Below the pieces are notes generated by a model. That model was not told the DNA's origin, did not search any database, and saw nothing but the letters and a program-made list of their open reading frames with translations. Below, one piece after another: positions 47,530 through 57,121 of a stretch of DNA of 64,000 nt; positions within the stretch are counted from its first letter, which is position 1, and every line of letters starts with the position of its first letter. Origin of the DNA: Clostridium sp. DSM 17811 (GTDB taxonomy: Bacteria; Bacillota; Clostridia; Clostridiales; Clostridiaceae). Both the position numbers and the translations under genes were made by a program. The DNA is taken from contig NZ_JAHLDU010000020.1 of NCBI RefSeq assembly GCF_018861905.1, positions 1 through 64,000 on the forward strand, written 5' to 3'.

Positions 47530-48723
47530 ATGACAAGATTAAAATCAAGGGTTTATTCCTTTATAGTGAGCATATCGATGTTAGCTTTTATATTACCAAC
47601 TTCTGCGGTGAGCGCTCAAACGTTACAAGCAAAAACACTTTCAGATGCATTAGTAAAGACAAGTATGGCAACGTCATCGGAAAGTAATGGAAAACTAAGT
47701 CTTAAATTAAATGGTGAAGGACTTTCAAAAAGTGAACAACAACAATTTACACAAGTAAGTAAATTGTTGAATAATTTACAAGTAGTTTTCAATGCGAAAA
47801 CAGATGGAAGCAAAGATGGTAAAGTCTCGAAACAATATATTAAAACAATAGCAAATGTAGGAGGAACTCCTTACAACGCTGAGGTATGGAGTGACATGAA
47901 CGTAAAAGGTAAAAATGTCGTAGCCAAGGAAATTGTAAAATCACCACAATTATTTAAAATGATTTCTCAATCTAAAAATATAAATAAATACATGATTATG
48001 GATTTCCCTCAAGGAGAAAATGGTAGTATTGATTTTAAGAAAATGATGAGTGGAAACAAAGAATTACAAAAATTGATTTTAACTATTACTCAAAAGTATT
48101 CATCACAATTAAATTTAAAAGGTGTTGTAACTAAGGACGGTAATGTATATAAAGTTAAAATTGATGATGCTAAGTTCAAAGAAATCATAAGAAAAGTAGT
48201 TAACATAACTGCAGAAAATAAAGAAATACAGAGTCTTATAAAAAATTATGTGGTTACATCAATGAAGAATAGTGGAGCATCAACTAAAGATATTAACAAT
48301 ACAAAAATTCAAATGGAACAGATGTTTACTAAACTTCAATCACAAAAGTTTTTAGATGCATTTAATAAAAACATGGACAAACTTGATAATATTAAGATAC
48401 TTGGAAATAAAGGAATTGAAATTGCATATACTATAGATAAAAATGGATATGTAACAAGTACAAAAGGTAACATAGAAATTGTTATAGATGCAGCGAAGTT
48501 AGAGAAAGCTTTTGGTAAAACAACAAGTCAAAGTGCTTTAAAGGGTATATATACAGCAGATATAAAATTTGAAGTAAATAACAAAAACATTAACAAAAAG
48601 GTTAATGTTAAGTTACCAAAAATTACTACGAAAAATTCGTTTAATTATACTGAACTAATTAATGGTACACAACAAACACAAAAAGTAGAAGCACCTAATG
48701 AAGTTATAAAAAGTTCTAAATAG
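47530..48723 (+). CDS. Hypothetical secreted protein
   Basis: 397 residues from ATG 47530 behind AGGGAGG; the ATG at 47494 precedes that site. A signal peptide (hydrophobic about 10-27) ends at SAVSA-QT. The mature part is rich in Lys, Asn, Ser and Thr, with a pattern of beta-rich lipoprotein-carrier-like proteins (KTIANVGGTPYNAEVWSDMNVKG, and a matching VKLPKITT near the end). I do not recognise a family. It might hold an extracellular or wall role. It is monocistronic between a consensus-like promoter and a very long terminator stem. Confidence 0.75.
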   Translation: MTRLKSRVYSFIVSISMLAFILPTSAVSAQTLQAKTLSDALVKTSMATSSESNGKLSLKLNGEGLSKSEQQQFTQVSKLLNNLQVVFNAKTDGSKDGKVSKQYIKTIANVGGTPYNAEVWSDMNVKGKNVVAKEIVKSPQLFKMISQSKNINKYMIMDFPQGENGSIDFKKMMSGNKELQKLILTITQKYSSQLNLKGVVTKDGNVYKVKIDDAKFKEIIRKVVNITAENKEIQSLIKNYVVTSMKNSGASTKDINNTKIQMEQMFTKLQSQKFLDAFNKNMDKLDNIKILGNKGIEIAYTIDKNGYVTSTKGNIEIVIDAAKLEKAFGKTTSQSALKGIYTADIKFEVNNKNINKKVNVKLPKITTKNSFNYTELINGTQQTQKVEAPNEVIKSSK

Positions 48724-48748
48724 TTGTAATGGAATCAAGTTTAAAAGG

Positions 48749-48805
48749 AAATGCAAATAAGAATCGTCTCACTTTTTAAAAGTGAGACGATTCTTATTTG
48801 CATTT
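48749..48805. terminator. Perfect 28-bp stem terminator (bidirectional)
   Basis: 48749-48776 and 48778-48805 are perfect reverse complements with a one-base loop, between convergent genes; A and T tracts are part of the arms. Confidence 0.85.
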
Positions 48806-48823
48806 TAAATTTAAGCGTGGTAT

Positions 48824-50260
48824 TTAATAAGCTCTTCCCCAGATAACATTCGCTTTAGCTGGTTTACCACAACATAAGCAAACACCTGCATCCTCTGGTT
48901 GGTCAAATGGCATACATCTAGATGATGCGCCAGCAACTTCTTTTACTTTTTCCTCGCAAGCGAGGTCTCCACACCAAGGAGCATTAACAAAACCTAAAGT
49001 TTTATCAAGAATTTCTTTTAATTCTTCAACAGTTTTTGCACTAAAGGTTCTAATATTTTGTGCATCGCTAGCTTTTTCAAAGAGAGATTTTTGAATATCA
49101 ATTAGAAGTTCTGGAATTTTTGATTCTAGTTCATCCATAGGAACAAATAATTTTTCACGGGTATCTCGTCTTACTAGGACTACTTGATTTTTTTCAATAT
49201 CTTTTGGTCCAACTTCAAGCCTAAGTGGAACACCTTTCATTTCATATTCACTGAATTTCCATCCAGGCATTTTATCGCTAATATCTATTTTTACTCTAGC
49301 AACTTTTGATAACATATTCTTAAGTTCTGTTGCTTTTTCAATTACGCCTTCTTTATGTTGTGCAACTGGAACGATCATAAGTTGAATTGGAGCTATAGCT
49401 GGTGGAAGTATTAGGCCGTTATCGTCACCATGAACCATAATTAAAGCACCTATAAGTCTTGTAGACATTCCCCAAGAAGTTTGGTGAACATAAGCAAGTT
49501 TACCAGTTTTATCTGAATACTGGATGTTAAAAGCTTTTGCAAAACCATCGCCAAAATTATGAGAGGTTCCACATTGTAGTGCTTTACCATCATGCATTAA
49601 ACTTTCAATTGTGTAAGTTTCATTTGCTCCAGCAAATTTTTCTTTTTCTGTCTTTTTACCTTTTATAACTGGAATAGCAAGGGTTTCTTCACAAAATTTA
49701 GCGTATATATTAAGCATTTTAAGAGTTTCTTCTTTTGCTTCTTCCTCAGTTGCATGTGCGGTATGGCCTTCTTGCCATAAAAATTCTGAACTTCTAAGGA
49801 AAGGTCTTGTGGTTTTTTCCCAGCGTACTACAGAACACCATTGATTATATAATTTAGGAAGATCGTTGTACGATTGAATTATTTTTGAATAGTGATCACA
49901 AAATAATGTTTCGGAAGTAGGTCTTACGCAAAGCCTTTCTGCGAGTAGTTCATTACCTCCGTGTGTTACCCAAGCAACCTCTGGAGCAAAGCCCTTAACG
50001 TGGTCTTTTTCCTTTTCAAGTAAGCTCTCAGGAATGAACATTGGCATATATACATTTTCATGTCCTGTATCTTTAAACATTTGATCCAATATTTTTTGAA
50101 TGTTTTCCCATATTGCATAACCATAAGGCCTGATTACCATGCAACCTCTAACGCTAGCATAATCAGCAAGTTCTGCTTTTTTTACAATGTCGGTATACCA
50201 TTTTGCAAAATCTTCTTCCATAGAGGTAATAGATTCTACGAATTTCTTTCCTTTTGCCAT
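48824..50260 (-). CDS. proS: Prolyl-tRNA synthetase (archaeal/eukaryotic-like form)
   Basis: Charges tRNA-Pro. 478 residues, the shorter form lacking the editing insertion of E. coli ProRS. Class II motifs are visible: [28 protein letters not shown] (motif 1/2 region), [18 protein letters not shown] and [24 protein letters not shown] (motif 3 region), followed by an anticodon-binding domain and a C-terminal Cys-containing zinc-type domain ([18 protein letters not shown] end). ATG follows AGGAGGAAAATAATT. Preceded by a T-box leader. Confidence 0.97.
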   Translation of the reverse strand: MAKGKKFVESITSMEEDFAKWYTDIVKKAELADYASVRGCMVIRPYGYAIWENIQKILDQMFKDTGHENVYMPMFIPESLLEKEKDHVKGFAPEVAWVTHGGNELLAERLCVRPTSETLFCDHYSKIIQSYNDLPKLYNQWCSVVRWEKTTRPFLRSSEFLWQEGHTAHATEEEAKEETLKMLNIYAKFCEETLAIPVIKGKKTEKEKFAGANETYTIESLMHDGKALQCGTSHNFGDGFAKAFNIQYSDKTGKLAYVHQTSWGMSTRLIGALIMVHGDDNGLILPPAIAPIQLMIVPVAQHKEGVIEKATELKNMLSKVARVKIDISDKMPGWKFSEYEMKGVPLRLEVGPKDIEKNQVVLVRRDTREKLFVPMDELESKIPELLIDIQKSLFEKASDAQNIRTFSAKTVEELKEILDKTLGFVNAPWCGDLACEEKVKEVAGASSRCMPFDQPEDAGVCLCCGKPAKANVIWGRAY

Positions 50261-50302
50261 AATTATTTTCCTCCTGTTTAATAAAAAATTTAAAATAAAT
50301 AC

Positions 50303-50448
50303 AAAAAAACCCGCATCCCGAAAAGGGACCGAGTATTACCTGCGGCACCACCCTAGTTGATATAAAAAAATAGCTACGAAAAGATCTAATTTCTATTAAT
50401 ACTTTTCGTTCTATTGGGCATAGTTACTTCTAATAATAGGGTACTTTA
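50303..50448 (-). promoter_or_regulatory. Compact T-box leader of proS
   Basis: On the minus strand the leader has the T-box AGGGTGGTGCCGC, then a terminator (CCGCA...TCCC-TTTT-GGGA-TGCGG) with T7 at 50309-50303. TGGT fits the tRNA-Pro discriminator A. The 5' part is unusually short: from the predicted start near 50448 to the T-box is only about 90 bases. A possible Pro specifier CCC followed by A lies near the CTATT...AATAG pairing. A reduced stem I is inferred. Confidence 0.85.
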
Positions 50449-50454
50449 AAATTA

Positions 50455-50483
50455 ATCATAGAATAAAAATAATCATATGTCAA
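50455..50483 (-). promoter_or_regulatory. proS promoter
   Basis: On the minus strand TTGACA (50483-50478), 17-base spacer, TATGAT (50460-50455). Confidence 0.75.
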
Positions 50484-50513
50484 GAAACAATTCGTGATTA
50501 TTCTTAATATCTA

Positions 50514-51857
50514 TTAAGTGTTTTTATTGTTCCTCTTATAAAGCAAAGGAAATATTAGAATCCCAATTATAGAAATGAGAAAACATTCTTTATAATATAA
50601 GACAATGAAGTCTCCTTTAAATGTACATTTAACTATCGCATTAGATGCTACATTATAACATCTTTCTATGGCAGTTAAACTTATATGGTCATAAGTATCT
50701 TTTGGTTTGTGTATACGTGTCATATCATTGTCACAAAATGTTATAGCGTCAATATTTTGTTTTCTAAAACTTTCGTGGTCACTTGCATCTTCAAAAAGAT
50801 AATTGAAAAATATTTTTTCGCTTTCACATATCTTTGAAATTGATTTTATAAAAGGCGTTTTAGTTGTATCATTTTTTGCCCCCATGATGCATAGAGGTAT
50901 AGGATTGTTACTTCCAATCATGTCGAAATTAAAAACTTTACTATTTTTTATATAAGCTTTATATTTTGTGATAAATTGAGATGAACCTAGGCAACCGAAT
51001 TCTTCTGCATTAAATCCTATGAAAAGAATGCTGCGATTTGGTTTGCCGAGTGAAGTTAAGTACTTGCTCATTTCTAACATAAAAGAAAGTCCGGATGCAT
51101 TATCTAGAGCACCATTATATATAGTGCCATTTAAATCTGTGCCTATATGATCAAAGTGGGCTGAGATGATTATTGGAGAACTAGATGTGTCCGTGCCTTC
51201 TAGATATCCCATAACATTACTTACAGTGGTTTCTGAGACCTCATATGGAACAAAGCAATCGACTGTATTATTTTTGGCTATTAAATCTTTAAGTCTTGTA
51301 AGGGATTGATTAGTAACCATAATATACATGTTGTACTTTGATCCACTAATAAAAGAACTTCTAAAAGACAAATCATTGTTAGGTGGAACAAACAATATGA
51401 ACGGGCCGTCTGCGGTACTTACTTTTATGTAGTTATCATTTATTGCGGTAACATTACTTTTGTTAAAGGTTAAATGATTTGTTCGAAAGTTTACCATATC
51501 TTCTTTGAAATCCTTGCTATAAACAAAATCTTTTATTAAAATCCCGTCGTTACCGGATACTTTTAAATATGGACTACCTTTAATTGTTTTAGGATACTTT
51601 ACTTTAAAATTTTGAAATTCATTACCTTTATAAGGTTTTAATCCGCTCTTTTTCAATTCGGTGTTAATGTATGTAGCGATTTCTTGATTTTCTAAAGTAC
51701 CGGGCAATCTACCTTTAAATTGGTCGGATGAAATATACTTTATATTTTGGTCTACATTTGTAGGATTGAACCTGTATAAGGTATAATACATATGCGCACT
51801 ATAAAATAATAATAAAAGACAAAATATTAAAAGAATTGAACTAATTAGTTTCTTCAT
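50514..51857 (-). CDS. Membrane-anchored M28-family aminopeptidase
   Basis: 447 residues with an N-terminal membrane helix (about 5-25) and a C-terminal one (about 420-440), so the peptidase domain probably faces outwards. The M28 zinc ligands are in order: His in SAHFDHIG, Asp in GALDNASG, the catalytic Glu pair in FNAEEFG, Asp in NFDMIGS and His in TRIHKPKDT. A PA-like insertion (about 95-190) precedes the catalytic domain. ATG follows TAGGAGAAATGT. Its substrate is unknown; possibly peptide nutrition. Confidence 0.9.
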   Translation of the reverse strand: MKKLISSILLIFCLLLLFYSAHMYYTLYRFNPTNVDQNIKYISSDQFKGRLPGTLENQEIATYINTELKKSGLKPYKGNEFQNFKVKYPKTIKGSPYLKVSGNDGILIKDFVYSKDFKEDMVNFRTNHLTFNKSNVTAINDNYIKVSTADGPFILFVPPNNDLSFRSSFISGSKYNMYIMVTNQSLTRLKDLIAKNNTVDCFVPYEVSETTVSNVMGYLEGTDTSSSPIIISAHFDHIGTDLNGTIYNGALDNASGLSFMLEMSKYLTSLGKPNRSILFIGFNAEEFGCLGSSQFITKYKAYIKNSKVFNFDMIGSNNPIPLCIMGAKNDTTKTPFIKSISKICESEKIFFNYLFEDASDHESFRKQNIDAITFCDNDMTRIHKPKDTYDHISLTAIERCYNVASNAIVKCTFKGDFIVLYYKECFLISIIGILIFPLLYKRNNKNT

Positions 51858-51979
51858 ACATTTCTCCTAAAAATTTCTATATTCTATATAGATATGTGGG
51901 TAGAAATCGTGGTATGATTAAATAAGTTAATTTTAGTTGTTTAAGCTTAAAAATATAAATTATGTGAGGAGGATTGGCT

Positions 51980-52051
51980 ATTAGTCATAAGATAATAAAT
52001 AAACTAACATACATATTGATATTTATTTTGTTTATGATGATTTGTAGGTAG
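51980..52051 (+). CDS. Possible 23-residue hydrophobic peptide before tex (AUU start)
   Basis: GAGGAGG (51966-51972) is followed seven bases later by ATT 51980 and then an open frame of 23 codons rich in Ile, Leu, Phe and Met, stopping at 52051, nine bases before the tex ATG. No ATG or GTG lies at a suitable distance; a TTG at 51974 is too close. It could be a leader peptide coupled to tex. Speculative. Confidence 0.35.
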   Translation: MSHKIINKLTYILIFILFMMICR

Positions 52052-52060
52052 CCAAAAAAT

Positions 52061-54220
52061 ATGGAGAATATAAATAGTAGATTAATTAAAGAGTTTGCAA
52101 TAACTATGGAGCAGGCGGAAAGTGTAATTCAATTATTAGATGAAGGGAATACAGTTCCTTTTATAGCTAGATATAGAAAAGAGAGAACTGGTGGACTTGA
52201 TGATATAATACTTAGAAATTTCACAGAGAGATTAATATATCTTAGAAATTTAGAGGAAAGAAAAGCGGATGTAATACGTCTTATTGGTGAACAAGAAAAA
52301 CTGACTGAAGAAATTGAAAAATCAATAAATAAATCTGAGACGCTTACAGAAATAGAGGATATATATAGACCATATAAGCCTAAGAAAAGAACAAGAGCCA
52401 TAATTGCAATAGAAAAGGGTCTTAAGCCACTGGCAGAAACTATTTTTAGTGGTGGATTTAAAGGTGATATAAATGATTATGCACAAGGGTTCGTATGCGA
52501 AGATAAATTAGTGAGCAATGCTTTAGATGCACTTGCGGGTGCTGGTGACATAATAAGTGAAATGATTTCAGATGAAGCTGATTACAGAAAGTGGATTAGG
52601 GGCCAAGTACATAACTTTGGAAGCGTAGAAACTAAGGGAAGTTCTGAGGACACTACTCCATTTGAAATGTATTATGAGTATAAAGAAGGAATTAAAACTA
52701 TACCGCCGCATAGAATTCTTGCTATTAACAGAGGGGAGAAAAGTAAGATACTTTCTGTTAAAATTAAGGCTGATAATGATAAAATTATTGATTATTTAAG
52801 AAATAAATGCTTAAAGGGTAATAGTGAAACAGATAAATTTATAGAACTAAGTATAATTGATTCTGTAAAAAGACTTATATTCCCATCAATTGAGAGAGAA
52901 ATAAGATCTGAATTAACAGAAAAGGGTGAAATAGGCGCAATAGATATATTTAAAGCTAATTTGAAAGCTTTATTAATGCAGTCACCTATAAAAGGAAAAG
53001 TAGTGCTGGGTTTTGATCCTGGATTTAGAACTGGGTGTAAAATAGCAGTGCTTGATGATACAGGTAAGGTTTTAGATATTGCTACGGTATATGCGACTGC
53101 TGGTAGTCAGGATGGTGTTAAAAAATCTATAGCTATTATTAAGGATTTAGTAATTAAGCATAATGTAGAAGTAGTGTCACTTGGTAATGGAACTGCTAGT
53201 CGTGAGTCAGAAGAAATATTAGCTCAAATTATTACAGAACTTAAGCAGGAATGTTCAAGAGATTTGTATTATGTTATAGTATCAGAAGCAGGAGCATCAG
53301 TGTATTCAGCGTCAGAGCTTGCATCTAAAGAATATCCAGACATAGATGTATCAATTCGAGGAGCTATTTCCATTGGGCGAAGGCTTCAAGATCCACTAGT
53401 AGAACTTGTAAAAATTGATCCTAAAGCAATTGGGGTTGGTCAATATCAACATGATGTAGCGCCTAAGAAACTTGATGAATCCTTAAAAGGAGTTGTTGAG
53501 GATTGTGTTAATGCTGTTGGTGTAGATCTTAATATTGCAACGCCTGCACTCCTTGCATACATATCAGGAATAAATGCTGCTATTGCTCAAAATATTGTAG
53601 CATATAGAGAGGAAAATGGTAAGTTCAAGGCTAGGAAAGAATTGTTAAAGGTTAAAAGACTTGGGGCAAAGGCATATGAACAATGTGCAGGCTTTCTAAG
53701 AGTTATGGAGAGTAATGAATTTTTAGATAACACTTCAATTCATCCTGAGTCTTATAATGCTACTAAAAAATTATTGGATTTTCTAAACTATACAAAAGAA
53801 GATCTTAAATCTTTAAATTTCAAGGATATGGATGAGAGGATAAAAGACATTAATTTTAATGAACTTGCATTAAAATTAGAAACAGGTGCTCCAACTCTTA
53901 GAGATATTATTAAAGAAATTAAAAAGCCGGGTAGAGATCCAAGAGAGGAATTACCAAAACCAATATTAAAGACGGGCGTAGTTCAAATGAAGGATCTTAA
54001 ACCAGGCATGAAACTTATGGGGACAGTTAGGAATGTATCTGATTTTGGTGCTTTCGTTGATATTGGAGTTCATCAAGATGGATTAGTGCATATAAGTCAA
54101 CTATCAGATAAATTTGTAAAACATCCATTAGATGTGGTTAGTGTTGGAGATATAGTAGAAGTTAGCGTAATTGAAGTTGATGAAAAAAGAAAAAGAATAT
54201 CATTATCAATGAAAAATTAA
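52061..54220 (+). CDS. Tex-family RNA-binding protein (S1 domain)
   Basis: 719 residues: Tex N-terminal helical domain, the YqgF-like fold (KGKVVLGFDPGFRTGCKIAVLDD), helix-hairpin-helix motifs (LKVKRLGAKAYEQCAGFLRV), and a C-terminal S1 domain (GTVRNVSDFGAFVDIGVHQDG). The Tex/YhgF family binds RNA and affects transcription or stable RNA handling; its exact role in clostridia is not known. ATG follows a weak TAGGTAG site, so coupling to the upstream micro-frame is possible. Confidence 0.93.
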   Translation: MENINSRLIKEFAITMEQAESVIQLLDEGNTVPFIARYRKERTGGLDDIILRNFTERLIYLRNLEERKADVIRLIGEQEKLTEEIEKSINKSETLTEIEDIYRPYKPKKRTRAIIAIEKGLKPLAETIFSGGFKGDINDYAQGFVCEDKLVSNALDALAGAGDIISEMISDEADYRKWIRGQVHNFGSVETKGSSEDTTPFEMYYEYKEGIKTIPPHRILAINRGEKSKILSVKIKADNDKIIDYLRNKCLKGNSETDKFIELSIIDSVKRLIFPSIEREIRSELTEKGEIGAIDIFKANLKALLMQSPIKGKVVLGFDPGFRTGCKIAVLDDTGKVLDIATVYATAGSQDGVKKSIAIIKDLVIKHNVEVVSLGNGTASRESEEILAQIITELKQECSRDLYYVIVSEAGASVYSASELASKEYPDIDVSIRGAISIGRRLQDPLVELVKIDPKAIGVGQYQHDVAPKKLDESLKGVVEDCVNAVGVDLNIATPALLAYISGINAAIAQNIVAYREENGKFKARKELLKVKRLGAKAYEQCAGFLRVMESNEFLDNTSIHPESYNATKKLLDFLNYTKEDLKSLNFKDMDERIKDINFNELALKLETGAPTLRDIIKEIKKPGRDPREELPKPILKTGVVQMKDLKPGMKLMGTVRNVSDFGAFVDIGVHQDGLVHISQLSDKFVKHPLDVVSVGDIVEVSVIEVDEKRKRISLSMKN

Positions 54221-54231
54221 TAATGAATATC

Positions 54232-54260
54232 TTGCTTTTTTTGTAAAACGTGTATATAAT
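54232..54260 (+). promoter_or_regulatory. ribU promoter
   Basis: TTGCTT (54232-54237), 17 bases, TATAAT (54255-54260), immediately upstream of the FMN riboswitch. Confidence 0.6.
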
Positions 54261-54284
54261 CAAATTATAAAATAAAATTTAATA

Positions 54285-54440
54285 ATCTTCAGGGCGGGGC
54301 GAATTTCCCCACCGGCGGTAAAGCCCGCGAGCCGTAAAGGCAGATTCGGTTAGATCCCGAAGCCGACAGTAAAGTCTGGATAAAAGAAGATGTGATATAT
54401 GTGAATTTGCCCTGATATAGTTATATATCAGGGCTTTTAT
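54285..54440 (+). promoter_or_regulatory. FMN riboswitch and terminator
   Basis: RFN aptamer ATCTTCAGGGCGGGGCGAAT... closing with GAAGAT (54386-54391), including the conserved CCCCACCGGCGGT, AGCCCGCGAGCC and GATCCCGAAGCCGACAG segments. A terminator, GCCCTGATATA (54409-54419) with TATATCAGGGC (54424-54434) and T residues, follows. FMN should shut off the riboflavin transporter. Confidence 0.97.
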
Positions 54441-54483
54441 TATATCCATACCTTAAAGATATATTTAAATAGGGGGTATAAAA

Positions 54484-55113
54484 ATGAGAGACGAAAAACT
54501 TATTAAAATGATCAAAATTTCACTTTTAGCTGTTATAGCTTTCCTTTTAATGTACATTGAATTACCAATACCTATATTTCCTACATTCCTAAAAATCGAC
54601 ATTAGTGACTTGCCAGCGCTTTTAGGGGCATTTGCATTAGGACCAATAGCAGGAGTTATTATTGAACTTGTTAAAAATATATTACATGGAGTGTTTGCAA
54701 GTAGTACTGCGCTAGTAGGAGAATTCGCAAATTTCCTAGTAGGTTCATGTTTAGTATTAGTTTCTGGGTATATATATAAGATTCGTAAAAGTAAGGGTGG
54801 AGCTATTGTTGGATTACTAATAGGAACAATTGTTATGTCAATCTTTGCATCGATATTAAACTATTTTGTTATATTACCTTTATATGAGTCGGTATTGAAA
54901 TTTCCAATAACTGGAATTATAGCGGCGGGATCAAAAATAAACCATAACATTACAAATTTAAATTCTTTTGTTGTCTGGATGATTCTTCCTTTTAATATTT
55001 TTAAAGGTATAGTATTATCGGGAATGACTTTAGCCTTATATAAGAGTGTTTCTCCTATGCTTCATAAAGAGCATATAGAAAGTAAATACAGGAGTAAACA
55101 ACAGAATTATTAA
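54484..55113 (+). CDS. ribU: Riboflavin ECF transporter S component
   Basis: 209 residues with about six membrane helices. Family motifs: LYMTELPIP-like (here MYIELPIPIFP), KIDISDLPALLGAFALGP, and ELVKNILHGVF. Binds riboflavin and docks to the shared ECF energising module encoded elsewhere. The FMN riboswitch just upstream supports the substrate. Ribosome binding site AGGGGG. Confidence 0.96.
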   Translation: MRDEKLIKMIKISLLAVIAFLLMYIELPIPIFPTFLKIDISDLPALLGAFALGPIAGVIIELVKNILHGVFASSTALVGEFANFLVGSCLVLVSGYIYKIRKSKGGAIVGLLIGTIVMSIFASILNYFVILPLYESVLKFPITGIIAAGSKINHNITNLNSFVVWMILPFNIFKGIVLSGMTLALYKSVSPMLHKEHIESKYRSKQQNY

Positions 55114-55118
55114 TAGAA

Positions 55119-55156
55119 ATACAAAAGACTAGCATTTATTTGCTAGTCTTTTGTAT
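55119..55156. terminator. ribU/rimI bidirectional terminator
   Basis: 16-bp stem 55119-55134 with 55141-55156, loop TTTATT, between convergent genes. Confidence 0.85.
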
Positions 55157-55167
55157 ATTTTATCTAC

Positions 55168-55617
55168 TCATAGGTTACGATTCCACATGATTACAGCATC
55201 CTCACCGTTATCTTCGTAATAATGACGTCTTAAACCTTCTTGTTCAAAACCATATTTTTCATATAAGTTTATAGCAATAAAATTTGAACTTCTAACTTCT
55301 AGGGTTATTGCAGTGACTTTATGTTTCCTGCAAATCCTAAATAAAGCCTCAACAATAATATTGCCAGCGCCAATGCCACGGGCCTCGGGGTGAACTGCAA
55401 TATTAGTTACATGAGCCTCATCTATAATTACCCACATTCCACCATAACCTACTATTGTATTGCCTTTTTTTAATACAACATATTTAGCAAATTTATTATC
55501 TAGTTCACTTTGGAGTGAGTCTAAGCTCCAGGAAATAGGAAAGCTTAACTCACTAATATTGAGTATGGATTTAATAGATGATTCATCCATTGGGTAAATT
55601 TTAAAGTTGTTATTCAT
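55168..55617 (-). CDS. rimI: Ribosomal protein S18 alanine N-acetyltransferase
   Basis: 149-residue GNAT-fold acetyltransferase. The acetyl-CoA motif is HVTNIAVHPEARGIGAGN near residue 70; the C-terminal part has NLYEKYGFEQEGLRRHYYEDNGEDA, typical of RimI. Overlaps the end of tsaB by eight bases. The rimI-tsaB-tsaE grouping is common in Firmicutes. Confidence 0.93.
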   Translation of the reverse strand: MNNNFKIYPMDESSIKSILNISELSFPISWSLDSLQSELDNKFAKYVVLKKGNTIVGYGGMWVIIDEAHVTNIAVHPEARGIGAGNIIVEALFRICRKHKVTAITLEVRSSNFIAINLYEKYGFEQEGLRRHYYEDNGEDAVIMWNRNL

Positions 55618-56323
55618 TTTTATTTTGCCTCATTTTTTCTTCATACTCACGCTCAGCTTGAGGTTTACGTAGGTAAATAGGGACAGATGCATATATGTCA
55701 TCAAAAGTTCCGTTAGATAAAAGTTTAAGGCCTAATTCTCCAAGAGAGGTTGCCTTAGCTAGATTTAAATGATCTGGTGCAAAACTTACATTAGGTAAAT
55801 TTGTTATAAGTTTTTCTTTGAATTTTAAGGTACCATCTCCTACAAAAGATATATTACAATCCTTATCTTTAAGCATAGTTATTAATTCGTCTATTGATAT
55901 ATTAATGTAGTCACTGATACGATTAAGTTTTTTATCCTCAAAGGTATAAAGGGCGGTATAAACATTATCTCTTAATGCATCTAGTATAGGACAAATAATT
56001 CCATCTGTATAAGCTAAGTTATATGCTAGAGAATCCAATGTAGATACGGTCACAAACGGCTTATTTGTGCCTTGGCTTAATCCTTTTATGGTAGCCATAC
56101 CTATTCTAAGGCCTGTAAAAGAACCAGGTCCTTTTGAGGCTACAAAGGCGTCAATGTCATCTATGCTCATTTGCGTATTTTTGAATAATTCATCAATTAT
56201 AGGCATGAGTATTTGGGAATGTTGTTTTTTATAATTAAAGGTTATTTCACCAAGGACTTTGTTATCGTCGAGAATTGCACAAGTTGCAGATTGCGTAGCA
56301 GAATCTAAACTTAAAATTTTCAT
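55610..56323 (-). CDS. tsaB: t6A modification protein TsaB
   Basis: 237 residues of the ASKHA-type TsaB/YeaZ family, scaffold for TsaD and TsaE in t6A synthesis. Motifs: ILSLDSATQSATCAI, ASKGPGSFTGLRIGMATIKGL near residue 64, and FVTVSTLDSLAYN. Overlaps tsaE by four bases (ATGA-type coupling) and rimI by eight. Confidence 0.95.
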   Translation of the reverse strand: MKILSLDSATQSATCAILDDNKVLGEITFNYKKQHSQILMPIIDELFKNTQMSIDDIDAFVASKGPGSFTGLRIGMATIKGLSQGTNKPFVTVSTLDSLAYNLAYTDGIICPILDALRDNVYTALYTFEDKKLNRISDYINISIDELITMLKDKDCNISFVGDGTLKFKEKLITNLPNVSFAPDHLNLAKATSLGELGLKLLSNGTFDDIYASVPIYLRKPQAEREYEEKMRQNKNE

Positions 56324-56787
56324 AGTATTATCTCCTTTACATAATCGTATCTTTTATCAGAATACTCAATACTGATTTTTCTATAATTATCGCAAAGCTC
56401 AGGGAGCTTTTCTATAGTTATGGTTAATTTGTTTGGCGGAATTATTTCTTCAATGTAATTAGCCCATTCAATAACACTAACTCCATCACTAAATATATAC
56501 TCATCAAAGCCTATAGCTTCTATTTCATCGGGGTCATTTACTCTGTAGACATCAAAATGATATAATTTTAATCTTCCAGTATATTCATTTACTATAGTAA
56601 AAGTAGGACTTGTAATATTGTCTTTAATATCTAAGCCTTTTGCAATTCCTTTAGTTAAATGAGTTTTTCCAGTGCCTAAGTCACCAATTAAGCAAATTAT
56701 GTCACCTGAATTCACAAGTGATCCTATTAACTCTCCTATTTTATAAGTTTCGTCAACTGTAGTTACTATGTATTCCATAAGTTTCAC
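56320..56787 (-). CDS. tsaE: t6A modification ATPase TsaE
   Basis: 155-residue P-loop protein with LIGDLGTGKTHLTKGIAKGL near residue 34, the Thr-containing SPTFTIVNEY and YHFDVYRV. Works with TsaB and TsaD to make t6A in tRNAs. First gene of the minus-strand operon; ATG follows GAGGTGAAACTT. Confidence 0.95.
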   Translation of the reverse strand: MKLMEYIVTTVDETYKIGELIGSLVNSGDIICLIGDLGTGKTHLTKGIAKGLDIKDNITSPTFTIVNEYTGRLKLYHFDVYRVNDPDEIEAIGFDEYIFSDGVSVIEWANYIEEIIPPNKLTITIEKLPELCDNYRKISIEYSDKRYDYVKEIIL

Positions 56788-56890
56788 CTCATTAAATATT
56801 TTATCCTAAAACATAAAAAAAGAAAAGGGCTAAAGATATAAAAAACTCTTGCATTTTATTATAGAACATGGTATGATTTGAATGTATTTT

Positions 56891-56966
56891 AGGGGTATAG
56901 CTCAGTTGGTAGAGTAGTGGTCTCCAAAACCATTGGTTGTAGGTTCGAGCCCTACTACCCCTGCCA
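56891..56966 (+). tRNA. tRNA-Trp (anticodon CCA), copy 1
   Basis: Acceptor AGGGGTA pairs with TACCCCT, anticodon CCA in TCTCCAAAA, CCA end encoded. Confidence 0.97.
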
Positions 56967-57011
56967 TTTTTATGTTTTAGGTTTTATGTTTTTCGTCTTA
57001 AAAGTTAATAA

Positions 57012-57087
57012 AGGGGTATGGCTCAATTGGTAGAGTAGTGGTCTCCAAAACCATTGGTTGTAGGTTCGAGTCCTACTACCCCTGCCA
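57012..57087 (+). tRNA. tRNA-Trp (anticodon CCA), copy 2
   Basis: Near-identical to copy 1 with D-arm and T-arm differences at three positions (A/G, G/A in the D-arm region and C/T in the T-arm), CCA encoded. Confidence 0.97.
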
Positions 57088-57090
57088 GAT

Positions 57091-57121
57091 AAAACCTGTG
57101 AAATTATTTTCACGGGTTTTT
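57091..57121 (+). terminator. tRNA-Trp terminator
   Basis: AAAACCTGTGAAA (57091-57103) pairs with TTTCACGGGTTTT (57108-57120) with one G-U pair, then T. Confidence 0.8.
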
